Below are positions 15,688 through 24,046 of a DNA stretch of 34,802 nucleotides, one piece after another. The stretch lies in assembly GCA_944382785.1 (NCBI GenBank), contig CALWNO010000027.1:1-34802 (forward strand), in the 5' to 3' direction. The stretch is from an uncultured Gemmiger sp. GTDB taxonomy: Bacteria > Bacillota > Clostridia > Oscillospirales > Ruminococcaceae. Made by a program: the position numbers and the translations under genes. The notes under the pieces are model-generated. The model was not told the DNA's origin. It ran no database searches and was given only the letters and a program-made list of their open reading frames with translations. Position 1 is the first letter of the stretch. Every line of letters starts with the position of its first letter.

Positions 15688-17508
15688 ATGTTCTTTGCCC
15701 GCAAAACCGCCGCCCTGCTGCTGGCCCTTACCCTGGCCGCCGGCACCGCCCTGCCCGCCATGGCCGAGGAAGCCCCTGCCGCCCAGCCCGCCCCCGCCGT
15801 GACCGAATCTGCCCCGGCGGACCCCAACTTCCTGACCCTCAATTACACCGCCAGCCGGGACCGCATCCGCCGGGGGGACAAAGCGGACCTGGCCGTCACC
15901 GTGAAGGATACCGCCCTGCTCACCCGGGATTTTACCGAGAGCGACTACGATTTCAGCAAGCTGCTGGACAGCTTTTCCGCCTGCACCCCCACGGTGGAGG
16001 TTCTTTCCCAGGAGGAGGAACCCCTGACCCTGCGCCTGACCTGCGCCGGAGTGGAGTACAGCGGCACCGGCCGGGACCTGAAGCTGAGCATTGCCCGCAA
16101 GGGCAGCGGCAGTCCCCAGACCCTGGCCCTCACCGTGACCCAGGCGGAGGAGTACGTGGCCCCCACCCCGGCGCCCACCCCCGAACCGGTCCAGCCCAAG
16201 GAGCAGGCCGCCCCGCCGGTGCTGGTGACCCGCTCCTCCCTGGCCAAGCCCCTGGGTGCCAACGAGGCCGCCGACATTGTGGTGACCATCCAGAACGCCG
16301 GCAGCACAAAAATGATCAAGCCCCTGGCTTCCTTCTCCGCCTCCGAATCCCTGCTCATCGCCAACGACGTGAGCAATGTGGTGCTGCCGGACATCGAACC
16401 GGGCAAGAGCACCACCGTGACCCTGCGGGTACAGGCGGCCAAGGAGATTTCCTCCGGTTCCCAGTCAGTGCAGGTGGACCTGAAATACGGCTATGAGAGT
16501 GCCGGCCAGACCCTGCAGGCCACCTCCTCCGACAAGCTGAACCTCTCCGCCGCCCCCACCGTCACCCCCGGTCCCGGCACCGACAGCGCCACCCCCAACA
16601 TCGTCATCCGGGATTTCAGCTACGGGGATTCCAACATTGCCGCCGGGTCCCGGTTCACCCTCTCCTTCAAGTTCCAGAACATGGGCCGGATGAAGGTGGA
16701 AAACGTGGTGGCCAGCATCGACGGCGGCGAGAACTTCGCCCTGGACGGCGGCACCAGTACCTTCTATTACGATTCCGTCGCCGCCAAGGGGGAGCAGAGC
16801 CAGACCGTGCCCCTGCAGGCCCTGCCCACCGCCAAGAGCGGCGCCCAGGCGGTGACCGTGCTTTTCAAGTATGAGTATGTGGACGGGGGCAAGCGCACGG
16901 CCACCTCCTCCGAGGTGAAGGTGGCCGTACCGGTGGTGCAGAAGGACCGGTTCCAGGTCAACGCCCCCACCCTGCCCGAAAGCTGCACTGTGGGCGAGGA
17001 ATGCGTGCTTACCCTGAACTATGTCAACCGGGGCAAGACCGAAGTCTCCAACGTGGAGGCCGTGGTGGAGGGCGACGGGGTGGACGTGACCGCCCGCAAC
17101 CAGTTTGTGGGCAACATTGCCGCCGGCGCCACCGGCAGCATCGGCTTTGCTCTGACCCCCAACCAGGCCGGTCCCCTGAAGGTGACCCTGAAGGTCAGCT
17201 ATGAGGACCCCAACCTGGAATCCCGCACCCTGGAATTCCCGGTGGAGCTCACCGCCGCCGAAGGCCTCGATGACGCCGACCTGGGCATGGATGTACCGGA
17301 GGAGGCCGAAGAGAGCTTCAAGTTTCCCTGGCCGGTGCTGCTGGTCATTCCCGCCGCCGGGCTGATCGCCGGGGCGGTGGTGCTCATCCGCCGCCGGGCT
17401 CTGCACGGGGAGGAAGGCTCCGACTGGGACCAGGCCCGTGACCCGGATGACTGGGGCACCGGCGCCTGGGACAACACCGCCTGGAGCGACGACGACCAGG
17501 AGGGCTGA
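15688..17508 (+). CDS. Membrane-anchored exported protein with CARDB/COG1361-like repeats
   Basis: A 606-residue protein with a signal peptide ending near AMAEEA, several tandem beta-sandwich modules with recurring NxG and V-V-DGGENF-like strands (roughly 40-150, 200-290, 310-420, 430-530), a single C-terminal helix (about 545-565) and an acidic tail rich in Asp and Trp (DWDQARDPDDWGTGAWDN). This matches the COG1361/CARDB-type architecture. Start ATG 15688 follows AAAAGGAGG. It sits between the ATPase and permease genes, with three bases to the latter, so it is an exporter component. I infer it takes the role of an adaptor or substrate-binding part outside the cell. Confidence 0.85.
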   Translation: MFFARKTAALLLALTLAAGTALPAMAEEAPAAQPAPAVTESAPADPNFLTLNYTASRDRIRRGDKADLAVTVKDTALLTRDFTESDYDFSKLLDSFSACTPTVEVLSQEEEPLTLRLTCAGVEYSGTGRDLKLSIARKGSGSPQTLALTVTQAEEYVAPTPAPTPEPVQPKEQAAPPVLVTRSSLAKPLGANEAADIVVTIQNAGSTKMIKPLASFSASESLLIANDVSNVVLPDIEPGKSTTVTLRVQAAKEISSGSQSVQVDLKYGYESAGQTLQATSSDKLNLSAAPTVTPGPGTDSATPNIVIRDFSYGDSNIAAGSRFTLSFKFQNMGRMKVENVVASIDGGENFALDGGTSTFYYDSVAAKGEQSQTVPLQALPTAKSGAQAVTVLFKYEYVDGGKRTATSSEVKVAVPVVQKDRFQVNAPTLPESCTVGEECVLTLNYVNRGKTEVSNVEAVVEGDGVDVTARNQFVGNIAAGATGSIGFALTPNQAGPLKVTLKVSYEDPNLESRTLEFPVELTAAEGLDDADLGMDVPEEAEESFKFPWPVLLVIPAAGLIAGAVVLIRRRALHGEEGSDWDQARDPDDWGTGAWDNTAWSDDDQEG

Positions 17509-17511
17509 CCC

Positions 17512-18864
17512 ATGAAGCACGAAGACCTGCTGCGGGTCTGCCTGCAGAACCTGCTGCGGCGCAAATCCCGCACCATCCTGACCGTGCTGGGGGTGCTCAT
17601 CGGCTGCTGTTCCATCGTCATCATGGTATCCCTGGGCATCGGCATGAAGGAAAGCCAGGAAAAGCTGCTGGCCGAGCTGGGGGACCTGACCATCATCACG
17701 GTCACCGCTCCCCAGAAAGGCAAGGGCAAGAAAAAGCTGGACGACAAGCTGCTCCAGTCCATCCGGACCCTGGACGGGGTGGAGGGGGTGACCCCCAAGC
17801 TGGGGTTTGACGCCTTCACCTGCCGGCTGCTGGCCGGCCCGGGAAACCGGTATGTGGCCGACTGGTCCATGCTGGCCGGGCTGGACACCGCCCAGATGGA
17901 CAAGATGGGCTACCAGCTCACCGACGGCAACTACCCTGCCGCCCAGGGCGAGGTGGCCGTGGGCCAGTACTTTGCCTACAACTTCCGGGATACCCTGCGC
18001 CCGGAAGGGTCCAACACCATCAACCGGTGGGACAGCGGCCTGGACGAGAACGGCCGGCTGCTGCCGCCCCCCGACGCCTACTTTGATCCCCTGAACCAAC
18101 CCCTGACCCTGGAGGTCACCGCCGCCGACGGCAGCACCTTCAAAGTACCCCTCAAACCCGTGGGCGCCGTGAAGGAGGACAACGCCAAAGGCTACGAGAC
18201 CTCCGACGGGGTCATGATGAGCGTGGCCGACCTGCAGGCCCTGATTAAGCGGGCCAGCGGCGGGCGCACCAACCCCAACGCCAACGCCTCCACCTATGAC
18301 TCCCTGCTGGTCAAGGTCAGCAGTATCAAACAGGTGGACCCGGTGGAGACCGCCATCAAGAACATGGGCTACTCCACCGAATCCATGGAGAGCATCCGCA
18401 AACCCATGGAAAAGGAAGCCCGCCAGAAGCAGCTCATGCTGGGCGGATTGGGGGCCATCTCCCTGATCGTGGCGGCCCTGGGCATCACAAACACCATGAT
18501 CATGTCCATCTCCGAGCGCACCCGGGAGATCGGCGTGATGAAGTCCCTGGGCTGTTACGTTTACGATATACGGGTGCTGTTCCTGGGCGAGGCCGGGGCC
18601 ATCGGGTTCATCGGGGGTGTCATCGGCTGTGTCATCAGCTTTGTGATCTCCCTGATCATCAACCTGGTGTCCCTGGGCCTGGACCCCGGCAACATTCTGC
18701 CCGCCATCCTGGGCGGGGAGGGCATCACCCGGGTGTCGGTCATTCCGCCCTGGCTTTACCTCTTTGCGGTGGTATTTTCCATCTTCATCGGGCTGGGTTC
18801 CGGCTACTATCCCGCCAATAAGGCGGTGCAGGTGCCCGCCCTGGAGGCCATCAAGAGTGACTGA
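17512..18864 (+). CDS. MacB/FtsX-family ABC transporter permease
   Basis: A 450-residue permease with the MacB arrangement: an N-terminal helix (about 20-42, ILTVLGVLIGCCSIVIMVSLGIGM), a large extracellular domain (about 45-305), then three C-terminal helices (near 310-335, 360-390 and 415-440). The SERTREIGVMKSLG segment after the second helix is the family coupling motif. The start is three bases after the previous stop. One ATPase and one permease gene imply a homodimeric 2+2 complex. The substrate cannot be read from sequence; peptides, lipoproteins or antibiotics are typical for the family. Confidence 0.95.
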   Translation: MKHEDLLRVCLQNLLRRKSRTILTVLGVLIGCCSIVIMVSLGIGMKESQEKLLAELGDLTIITVTAPQKGKGKKKLDDKLLQSIRTLDGVEGVTPKLGFDAFTCRLLAGPGNRYVADWSMLAGLDTAQMDKMGYQLTDGNYPAAQGEVAVGQYFAYNFRDTLRPEGSNTINRWDSGLDENGRLLPPPDAYFDPLNQPLTLEVTAADGSTFKVPLKPVGAVKEDNAKGYETSDGVMMSVADLQALIKRASGGRTNPNANASTYDSLLVKVSSIKQVDPVETAIKNMGYSTESMESIRKPMEKEARQKQLMLGGLGAISLIVAALGITNTMIMSISERTREIGVMKSLGCYVYDIRVLFLGEAGAIGFIGGVIGCVISFVISLIINLVSLGLDPGNILPAILGGEGITRVSVIPPWLYLFAVVFSIFIGLGSGYYPANKAVQVPALEAIKSD

Positions 18865-18916
18865 GCCTCCCCTTTGTATGCCATTCTCTTATTCTTCTTT
18901 CTCTTTCCCCTTCTCG

Positions 18917-18953
18917 AAAGACGGCCGGTTCCCTGGCGGGACCGGCCGTCTTT
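18917..18953 (+). terminator. Terminator of the ABC exporter operon
   Basis: A perfect 13-base stem (18917-18929 with 18941-18953) with an 11-base loop. The T run is short and interrupted, so termination may be moderate. Confidence 0.75.
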
Positions 18954-18991
18954 ATGTTGTCCGCTACCATTTTGCTCCGGGAAGGAGTATA

Positions 18992-21607
18992 ATGGGACAT
19001 ATTGAGAACCGGTGGGGGGATTTTGCTTTGAGGAGAAAAGGGATTCTGACCTTTCTGTGGGTCAGTCTGATCTGTCTGGCCGCCTTGTGCGTGGCGGTGT
19101 TCGGGGTGATTGCCCGGGTCATGGTGGAGCGGAGCGACCAGACCATGACCCAGGTGTCCACCCTGTACATGGAGGATATCAACACCCAGCTGCAGCGGCA
19201 TTTTGACTCCCTGGTGGAGATGCAGCTGGCCCAGGTGGAGGGCATCACCCTGGCGGTGCCCCCTGCCAGCGTGGATACCATCGACGAGAAGGTCATCCAG
19301 TCCATGACCACCGCCGCCCAGGCCCGGGATTTTGACTACCTGGCCCTGTACAACACCGAGGGCAAGGCGGATGTGCTCTACGGGGAGCCGGTGACCATCC
19401 GAAAGGAGGATGCCTTTCTGGCTTCCCTGAACCAGGCCAACCCCAAGGTGGCGCTGGCCGATACCGCCGACGGCGAAGGGCTGCTGCTCTTCGGGGTGTC
19501 GGTGGGGTACCCGGTCTCGGAAGGCTACCCCATGCCGGACGGCAGCCAGTGTACCGCCCTGCTGGCCGGAGTGCCCCTGGACTCCATCAACGACACCCTC
19601 TCCTTGAGCATCGACGACACCCTGATCTTCTCCCACATCATCGAGGCTGACGGCTGCTTTGTGCTGAAAAACAATGCCGATATCCCGGAGGACAACTACT
19701 TTGACTGGCTGCAGAACCACAGCGAGTTTGAGGATATGACCACCGACGAAGCCATCGCCGAACTGAAACAGGCCATCGCCAAGGGCGAAATGTTCAGCGC
19801 CGCCATGCTCACCGACGGCCAGCGGCGGCATGTGTGCTGTTCGCCGCTGAACAATTCCGAGTGGTATCTCGTCACCGTCATGCCCTACGGCGCCCTGGAT
19901 GAGGCGGTGGCCGACCTGAGCAGCTGGCAGATGCGCACCACCCTGGTGGGCTGCGGGCTGCTGCTGGCCGCCACTTTGCTGGTATTTTTCCTTTATTTCC
20001 GCATGTCCCGCCGTCAGCTCATCGAGGTGGCCCAGGCCCAGCGGCAAGCCGAACACGCCAGCCGGGCCAAGAGCGAATTCCTGTCCAACATGAGCCATGA
20101 CATCCGCACCCCCATGAACGCCATTGTGGGCATGACCGCCATCGCCGCCGCCAACGTGGAGGACCCGGAGCGGGTGCGGTCCTGTCTGAGGAAAATTTCT
20201 CTGTCCAGCAAGCATTTGCTGGGACTCATCAACGATGTGCTGGACATGTCCAAGATCGAGAGCGGCAAGCTCACCCTGAACATCGACATCATCAGCCTGC
20301 GGGAGACGGTGGACGGCATCGTGAGCATCATCCAGCCCCAGGTCAAGGCCAAACAACAGATCTTTGATGTCTTCATTCAGAACATCGGCCACGAAAACCT
20401 CTACTGTGACAGCGTGCGCCTGAACCAGGTGCTGCTGAACCTGCTTTCCAACGCCCTGAAATTCACCCCGGACCAGGGCAGCATCACCCTGACCGTTTCC
20501 CAGGAAACCTCCCCCAAGGGGGCGGGGTATGTGCGCACCCATTTTATCGTGAAGGACAACGGCATCGGCATGTCGGAAGAATTCCAGAAACGGATCTTCG
20601 AGTCCTTCGCCCGGGAGGACAGCCGCCGGGTGCAGCGCACCGAGGGGACCGGCCTGGGCATGACCATCACCAAGTACATTGTGGATGAGATGGAGGGCAC
20701 CATCACGGTGGAAAGCCATCTCAACCAGGGCAGCACCTTCCACGTGACCCTGGACCTGCAGACCGCCCCCGAGGAGGGCGAACCCCTGCAGCTGCCCCCC
20801 TGGGAGATGCTGGTGGTGGATGACGACGAACAGCTGTGCACCACCGCCGCCGACAGCCTGCGCCAGATCGGGGTCAGGGCCGAGTGGGCCACCAGCGGAC
20901 AGCAGGCCCTGGCCATGGCCGAAGCCCGCCACAAGGCCGGGCACGACTACCATGTGGTGTTGCTGGACTGGAAGATGCCCGGCATGGACGGCATCGAGAC
21001 CGCCCGCCGCCTGCGGGCCGCCGTGGGGGACGGGGTACCCATCCTGCTCATCTCCGCCTACGACTGGGGGGACATTGAGCAGGAAGCCCGGGAGGCGGGT
21101 ATCACCGGCTTTTTGGCAAAACCGCTGTTCAAGTCCACCCTTTACCACGGACTGCTGCCCTTTGCCGAGGCCGAAAGCTCCGGTGCCCGGGAAGCCGTCC
21201 CCCAGGACACCGCCCCCGATTTTACCGGCGTGCGCATCCTGGTGGCGGAGGACAACGAACTCAACTGGGAGATCGCCAACGAGCTGCTCAGCGCCCAGGG
21301 CTTCACCCTGGACTGGGCGGAGAACGGCCAGGACTGCCTGGACAAATTCTCCGCCGCCGCCCCCGGCACCTATGACGCCATCCTCATGGACCTGCGCATG
21401 CCAAAGATGGACGGCATTGCCGCCACCGAGGCCATCCGCGCCCTGGGGCGCCCCGACGCCAAGACCATCCCCATCATTGCCATGACCGCCGACGCTTTCA
21501 GCGAGGATATCCAGAAATGCCTGGCCAGCGGCATGAATGCCCACATCGCCAAGCCCATTGCCATGCGGGAGCTGCTGCGGCTGCTGCAAAAGTATCTGCA
21601 CCGCTGA
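18992..21607 (+). CDS. Hybrid sensor histidine kinase with two receiver domains
   Basis: An 871-residue kinase. A first membrane helix (about 19-40), an extracellular sensor of about 265 residues (Cache-like by size and layout), a second helix (about 310-332), HisKA with His369 in NMSHDIRTPMNA, an ATPase domain with DNGIGM and GTGLGMTITK, receiver 1 (about 605-725, Asp659 in LLDWKMPGMDG) and receiver 2 (about 748-868, Asp800 in LMDLRMPKMDG). No Hpt domain or output domain is present, so the phosphate must pass to partners elsewhere. ATG 18992 follows AAGGAG by four bases; TTG 19028 is an alternative start (859 residues). No partner regulator lies beside it. Confidence 0.9.
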   Translation: MGHIENRWGDFALRRKGILTFLWVSLICLAALCVAVFGVIARVMVERSDQTMTQVSTLYMEDINTQLQRHFDSLVEMQLAQVEGITLAVPPASVDTIDEKVIQSMTTAAQARDFDYLALYNTEGKADVLYGEPVTIRKEDAFLASLNQANPKVALADTADGEGLLLFGVSVGYPVSEGYPMPDGSQCTALLAGVPLDSINDTLSLSIDDTLIFSHIIEADGCFVLKNNADIPEDNYFDWLQNHSEFEDMTTDEAIAELKQAIAKGEMFSAAMLTDGQRRHVCCSPLNNSEWYLVTVMPYGALDEAVADLSSWQMRTTLVGCGLLLAATLLVFFLYFRMSRRQLIEVAQAQRQAEHASRAKSEFLSNMSHDIRTPMNAIVGMTAIAAANVEDPERVRSCLRKISLSSKHLLGLINDVLDMSKIESGKLTLNIDIISLRETVDGIVSIIQPQVKAKQQIFDVFIQNIGHENLYCDSVRLNQVLLNLLSNALKFTPDQGSITLTVSQETSPKGAGYVRTHFIVKDNGIGMSEEFQKRIFESFAREDSRRVQRTEGTGLGMTITKYIVDEMEGTITVESHLNQGSTFHVTLDLQTAPEEGEPLQLPPWEMLVVDDDEQLCTTAADSLRQIGVRAEWATSGQQALAMAEARHKAGHDYHVVLLDWKMPGMDGIETARRLRAAVGDGVPILLISAYDWGDIEQEAREAGITGFLAKPLFKSTLYHGLLPFAEAESSGAREAVPQDTAPDFTGVRILVAEDNELNWEIANELLSAQGFTLDWAENGQDCLDKFSAAAPGTYDAILMDLRMPKMDGIAATEAIRALGRPDAKTIPIIAMTADAFSEDIQKCLASGMNAHIAKPIAMRELLRLLQKYLHR

Positions 21608-21623
21608 TTTTGCCAAACACTAC

Positions 21624-21652
21624 GCCCCGGACAGAGTTTGTCCGGGGCTTTT
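21624..21652 (+). terminator. Terminator after the hybrid kinase
   Basis: A perfect 10-base stem (21624-21633 with 21639-21648), a five-base loop and four T. Confidence 0.8.
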
Positions 21653-21704
21653 GGGCGGGCAGTGCTATACGTTTTGGGAATATCATGGTATAGAATACAA
21701 CTAT

Positions 21705-21733
21705 TAGACATATTGTTCCGGGCATCGTATACT
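21705..21733 (+). promoter_or_regulatory. Promoter for the alpha/beta hydrolase gene
   Basis: TAGACA (21705-21710) and TATACT (21728-21733) are exactly 17 bases apart. The surrounding DNA (about 21660-21720) is notably AT-rich compared with the rest of the window. Confidence 0.75.
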
Positions 21734-21807
21734 GGAATCAGAACCCCGGGCCCCTGCGGGCAGCTCTCTGCCGCCCCGCCCGGCCGGAACCGAAAGGACG
21801 GACGATC

Positions 21808-22800
21808 ATGGAACAGCTGCATCTGACCCAGGAATGGGACAAGACTTTTGCAAAAAGCGACAAGGTGGACCAGGAGAAGGTCACCTTCCACAACCGGTAC
21901 GGAATCACCCTGGCGGCGGACCTCTACCGTCCCAAAAACGCCGAAGGCAAACTGGCGGCCCTGGCGGTGTGCGGCCCCTTCGGCGCCGTGAAGGAGCAGG
22001 CCTCCGGCCTGTACGCCCAGACCATGGCGGAGCGGGGATTTCTGACCATCGCCTTTGACCCCTCCTTCACCGGGGAGAGCGGCGGGGCACCCCGGTACAT
22101 GGCCTCCCCGGACATCAACACCGAGGACTTCCAGGCGGCGGTGGACTACCTGAGCACCCGGGAGGACGTGGACCCGGAAAAGATCGGCATCATCGGCATC
22201 TGCGGCTGGGGCGGCCTGGCCCTGAACACCGCCGCCCTGGACACCCGGGTGAAGGCTACGGTGGTGTCCACCATGTACGATATGGCCCGCATCAACGCCA
22301 AGGGCTACTTTGACGCCGAGGACAACGAGCCCGCCCGCTACGAAAAGCGCAAAGCCCTGAACGCCCAGCGCACCGCCGACTACAAGGCCGGTACCTACGC
22401 CCTGGGCGGCGGGGTGGTGGACCCTCTGCCGGAGGACGCGCCCTTCTTTGTGAAGGACTACTACGACTACTATAAGACTCCCCGCGGCTACCACGCCCGG
22501 TCGCTGAACTCCAACGGCGGGTGGAACGTCATCGGCTGCATGTCCTTTCTGAACCAGCCCATTTTGCAGTACAGCAACGAGATCCGCAGCGCCGTGCTCA
22601 TCATGCACGGGGAGAAGGCCCATTCCTGCTACATGGGCAAGGACGCTTTTGCCGACATGATGCAGGGCAACCCCTGCCCGGAGAACAAGGAGCTGCTGCT
22701 CATCCCCGACGCAGTGCACACCGACCTGTACGACGGCGGCGGCAAGAACGCCATCCCCTTCCACAAGCTGGAAACCTTCTTCCGCACCTGGCTGAAATAA
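21808..22800 (+). CDS. Alpha/beta hydrolase with Cys nucleophile (YcjY-like)
   Basis: A 330-residue cytoplasmic alpha/beta hydrolase. The nucleophile elbow reads GICGWGG, so Cys132 replaces the usual serine, as in dienelactone-hydrolase and YcjY-type proteins. A C-terminal HGEKAHSCYM segment and AVHTDLYDGG supply the likely acid and His. The N-terminal VTFHNRYGITLAADLYRP is typical of the YcjY group. The protein has no signal peptide. It is a single-gene unit with its own promoter and a shared terminator. The substrate is unknown; an ester or lactone is the family expectation. Confidence 0.88.
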   Translation: MEQLHLTQEWDKTFAKSDKVDQEKVTFHNRYGITLAADLYRPKNAEGKLAALAVCGPFGAVKEQASGLYAQTMAERGFLTIAFDPSFTGESGGAPRYMASPDINTEDFQAAVDYLSTREDVDPEKIGIIGICGWGGLALNTAALDTRVKATVVSTMYDMARINAKGYFDAEDNEPARYEKRKALNAQRTADYKAGTYALGGGVVDPLPEDAPFFVKDYYDYYKTPRGYHARSLNSNGGWNVIGCMSFLNQPILQYSNEIRSAVLIMHGEKAHSCYMGKDAFADMMQGNPCPENKELLLIPDAVHTDLYDGGGKNAIPFHKLETFFRTWLK

Positions 22801-22824
22801 CCAATCTTCATACATTCCCCATAC

Positions 22825-22858
22825 AAAACAGCGGCCCCCGGGCGGGGGCCGCTGTTTT
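22825..22858. terminator. Bidirectional terminator between convergent genes
   Basis: A perfect 15-base stem (22825-22839 with 22844-22858) begins with AAAA and ends with a T run. It serves the hydrolase gene on the plus strand and the lipoprotein gene on the minus strand. Confidence 0.93.
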
Positions 22859-22863
22859 TGCTT

Positions 22864-23910
22864 TTATTCGGAGGTCAACACATACCGGGTCAGGACGCTG
22901 GCGCCGTAAGAGTCGTGGGTCAGCACCAGAAAGCTGCCGTCCGCGGCACAGCCCAGGTAGCCGAACACCTGCACTTCAGGGGAGTCGCCCGGCAGGTCTT
23001 CCCCGGCGATCTCCACCACCAGTTCCGGCAGGGTGCCCCCCGCCGCCAGCTGCCAGATGCCCTCCCGGTTGAGGAAGTAAAGGGTGCCGTCGGGCCGGCC
23101 GGTCATGGCGGCCACTGTCCCGCCGGGCACATCCTCCAGCAGCCGGACGTTGGTGCCGGCGTCCAGGTCGATGGCCCGCAGCTGTATCCCGTCGGTGTCG
23201 TAGGTCGCATACACATACCGGCTGCCGGCCCCGCACTGGGCAAGGATGCCGCCCTGGCCGAACCCTTCCCCTTCGACGGCCTCTTCCACCTGCCAGTAGA
23301 AGTAAGCCTGCTCTCCCATTCCAGACATTGTGGTGCCGCTGCCGGTGGCCGGGTCATACACCGCCAGGTCGGGGCTCACACCCAGATCCTGGGCGGCAGG
23401 CAAAAAGACCAAACGTCCATCCCCCAGGAAAACGGGCGCTGCCATCAGTTCCCAGCCGGGAACCAGGTCGGAGACCTTCCACTGGGTGAGCTGGCCTTCC
23501 TTTCCCATCAGATAGGTGGCCCCGCCTTCGGTGCTCCACACCTTGTGCCCCACCCAGACCAGCCAGGTCCCGTCGGGGGAACCCATGGCATACCGGATCT
23601 CTTCATCATTGTCCAGTCCCCCGGCCATCCAGTCCAGGGAGGCGGTGGTCCAGGTCTCACCGCTGTCGGCGGATTGCAGCATCCGGTATTCGTCATTGCT
23701 TTTGTCGTACAGGCACAGCTGCACCGTGCCGTCCGCTTTGCAGACGATCTCCCCCACGGCGGAAGCCCCCTGCAGGTCCACCGCCTGGGCTTCCCAGTGC
23801 CAGGCGGCAGGGGCGGCGGTCTCGGCGGTGGCGGATGGGGCGGCGGAAGGGCCGCACCCGGCCAGCAGGGCGGCGGCCAGGGGCAAGGCCAGCAATTTCA
23901 GGGATTTCAT
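22864..23910 (-). CDS. Lipoprotein with Asp-box (BNR-like) beta-propeller features
   Basis: A 348-residue lipoprotein: the signal peptide ends in ALLAGCG, with the lipidated Cys at residue 19, followed by an Ala/Ser/Thr linker. SADSGETW (about 84-91) is a clear Asp-box, the hairpin found in sialidase- and BNR-type beta-propellers, and later strands such as PDGTLYFLNREGIWQL fit further blades. Start ATG 23910 follows AAAAGGAGG. It is divergent from a response regulator gene and both promoters carry the same tandem repeats, so it is very likely a regulon member. The ligand is unknown. Confidence 0.87.
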   Translation of the reverse strand: MKSLKLLALPLAAALLAGCGPSAAPSATAETAAPAAWHWEAQAVDLQGASAVGEIVCKADGTVQLCLYDKSNDEYRMLQSADSGETWTTASLDWMAGGLDNDEEIRYAMGSPDGTWLVWVGHKVWSTEGGATYLMGKEGQLTQWKVSDLVPGWELMAAPVFLGDGRLVFLPAAQDLGVSPDLAVYDPATGSGTTMSGMGEQAYFYWQVEEAVEGEGFGQGGILAQCGAGSRYVYATYDTDGIQLRAIDLDAGTNVRLLEDVPGGTVAAMTGRPDGTLYFLNREGIWQLAAGGTLPELVVEIAGEDLPGDSPEVQVFGYLGCAADGSFLVLTHDSYGASVLTRYVLTSE

Positions 23911-23942
23911 GGCGGTTCCTCCTTTTCGGTTTCGGTATCTTC

Positions 23943-23977
23943 ATTTTACCCCGCCCGCCTTGAATTGTCCTTGAAAA
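23943..23977 (-). promoter_or_regulatory. Leftward promoter with tandem TTTTCAAG-type half-sites
   Basis: Read on the minus strand: TTTTCAAG (23977-23970), then AATTCAAG 11 bases on (23966-23959), then ten bases, then the -10 box TAAAAT (23948-23943). No ordinary -35 is needed if an OmpR-family protein sits on the repeats. Confidence 0.65.
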
Positions 23978-23988
23978 AGGGGAAAAGT

Positions 23989-24023
23989 TTTTCAAGGTCT
24001 TTTCAAGACAAATCTGGTATACT
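23989..24023 (+). promoter_or_regulatory. Rightward promoter with tandem TTTTCAAG half-sites
   Basis: TTTTCAAG occurs at 23989-23996 and again at 24000-24007, exactly 11 bases apart. Ten bases later comes TATACT (24018-24023). The geometry is identical to the leftward promoter on the other side of the gap, pointing to autoregulation by the 24047 regulator. Confidence 0.72.
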
Positions 24024-24046
24024 GGAAAAGGAAGGAGGGGGTTGCC

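Noticed and set aside
16465-18099. A 544-residue minus-strand ORF opposite the exporter genes
   Set aside because: Antisense shadow of two well-supported genes, with no ribosome site or recognisable motif.
18851-21616. A 921-residue minus-strand ORF
   Set aside because: It is the exact antisense of the hybrid kinase, Gly/His/Gln-rich with no domain; long antisense frames are expected at this GC content.
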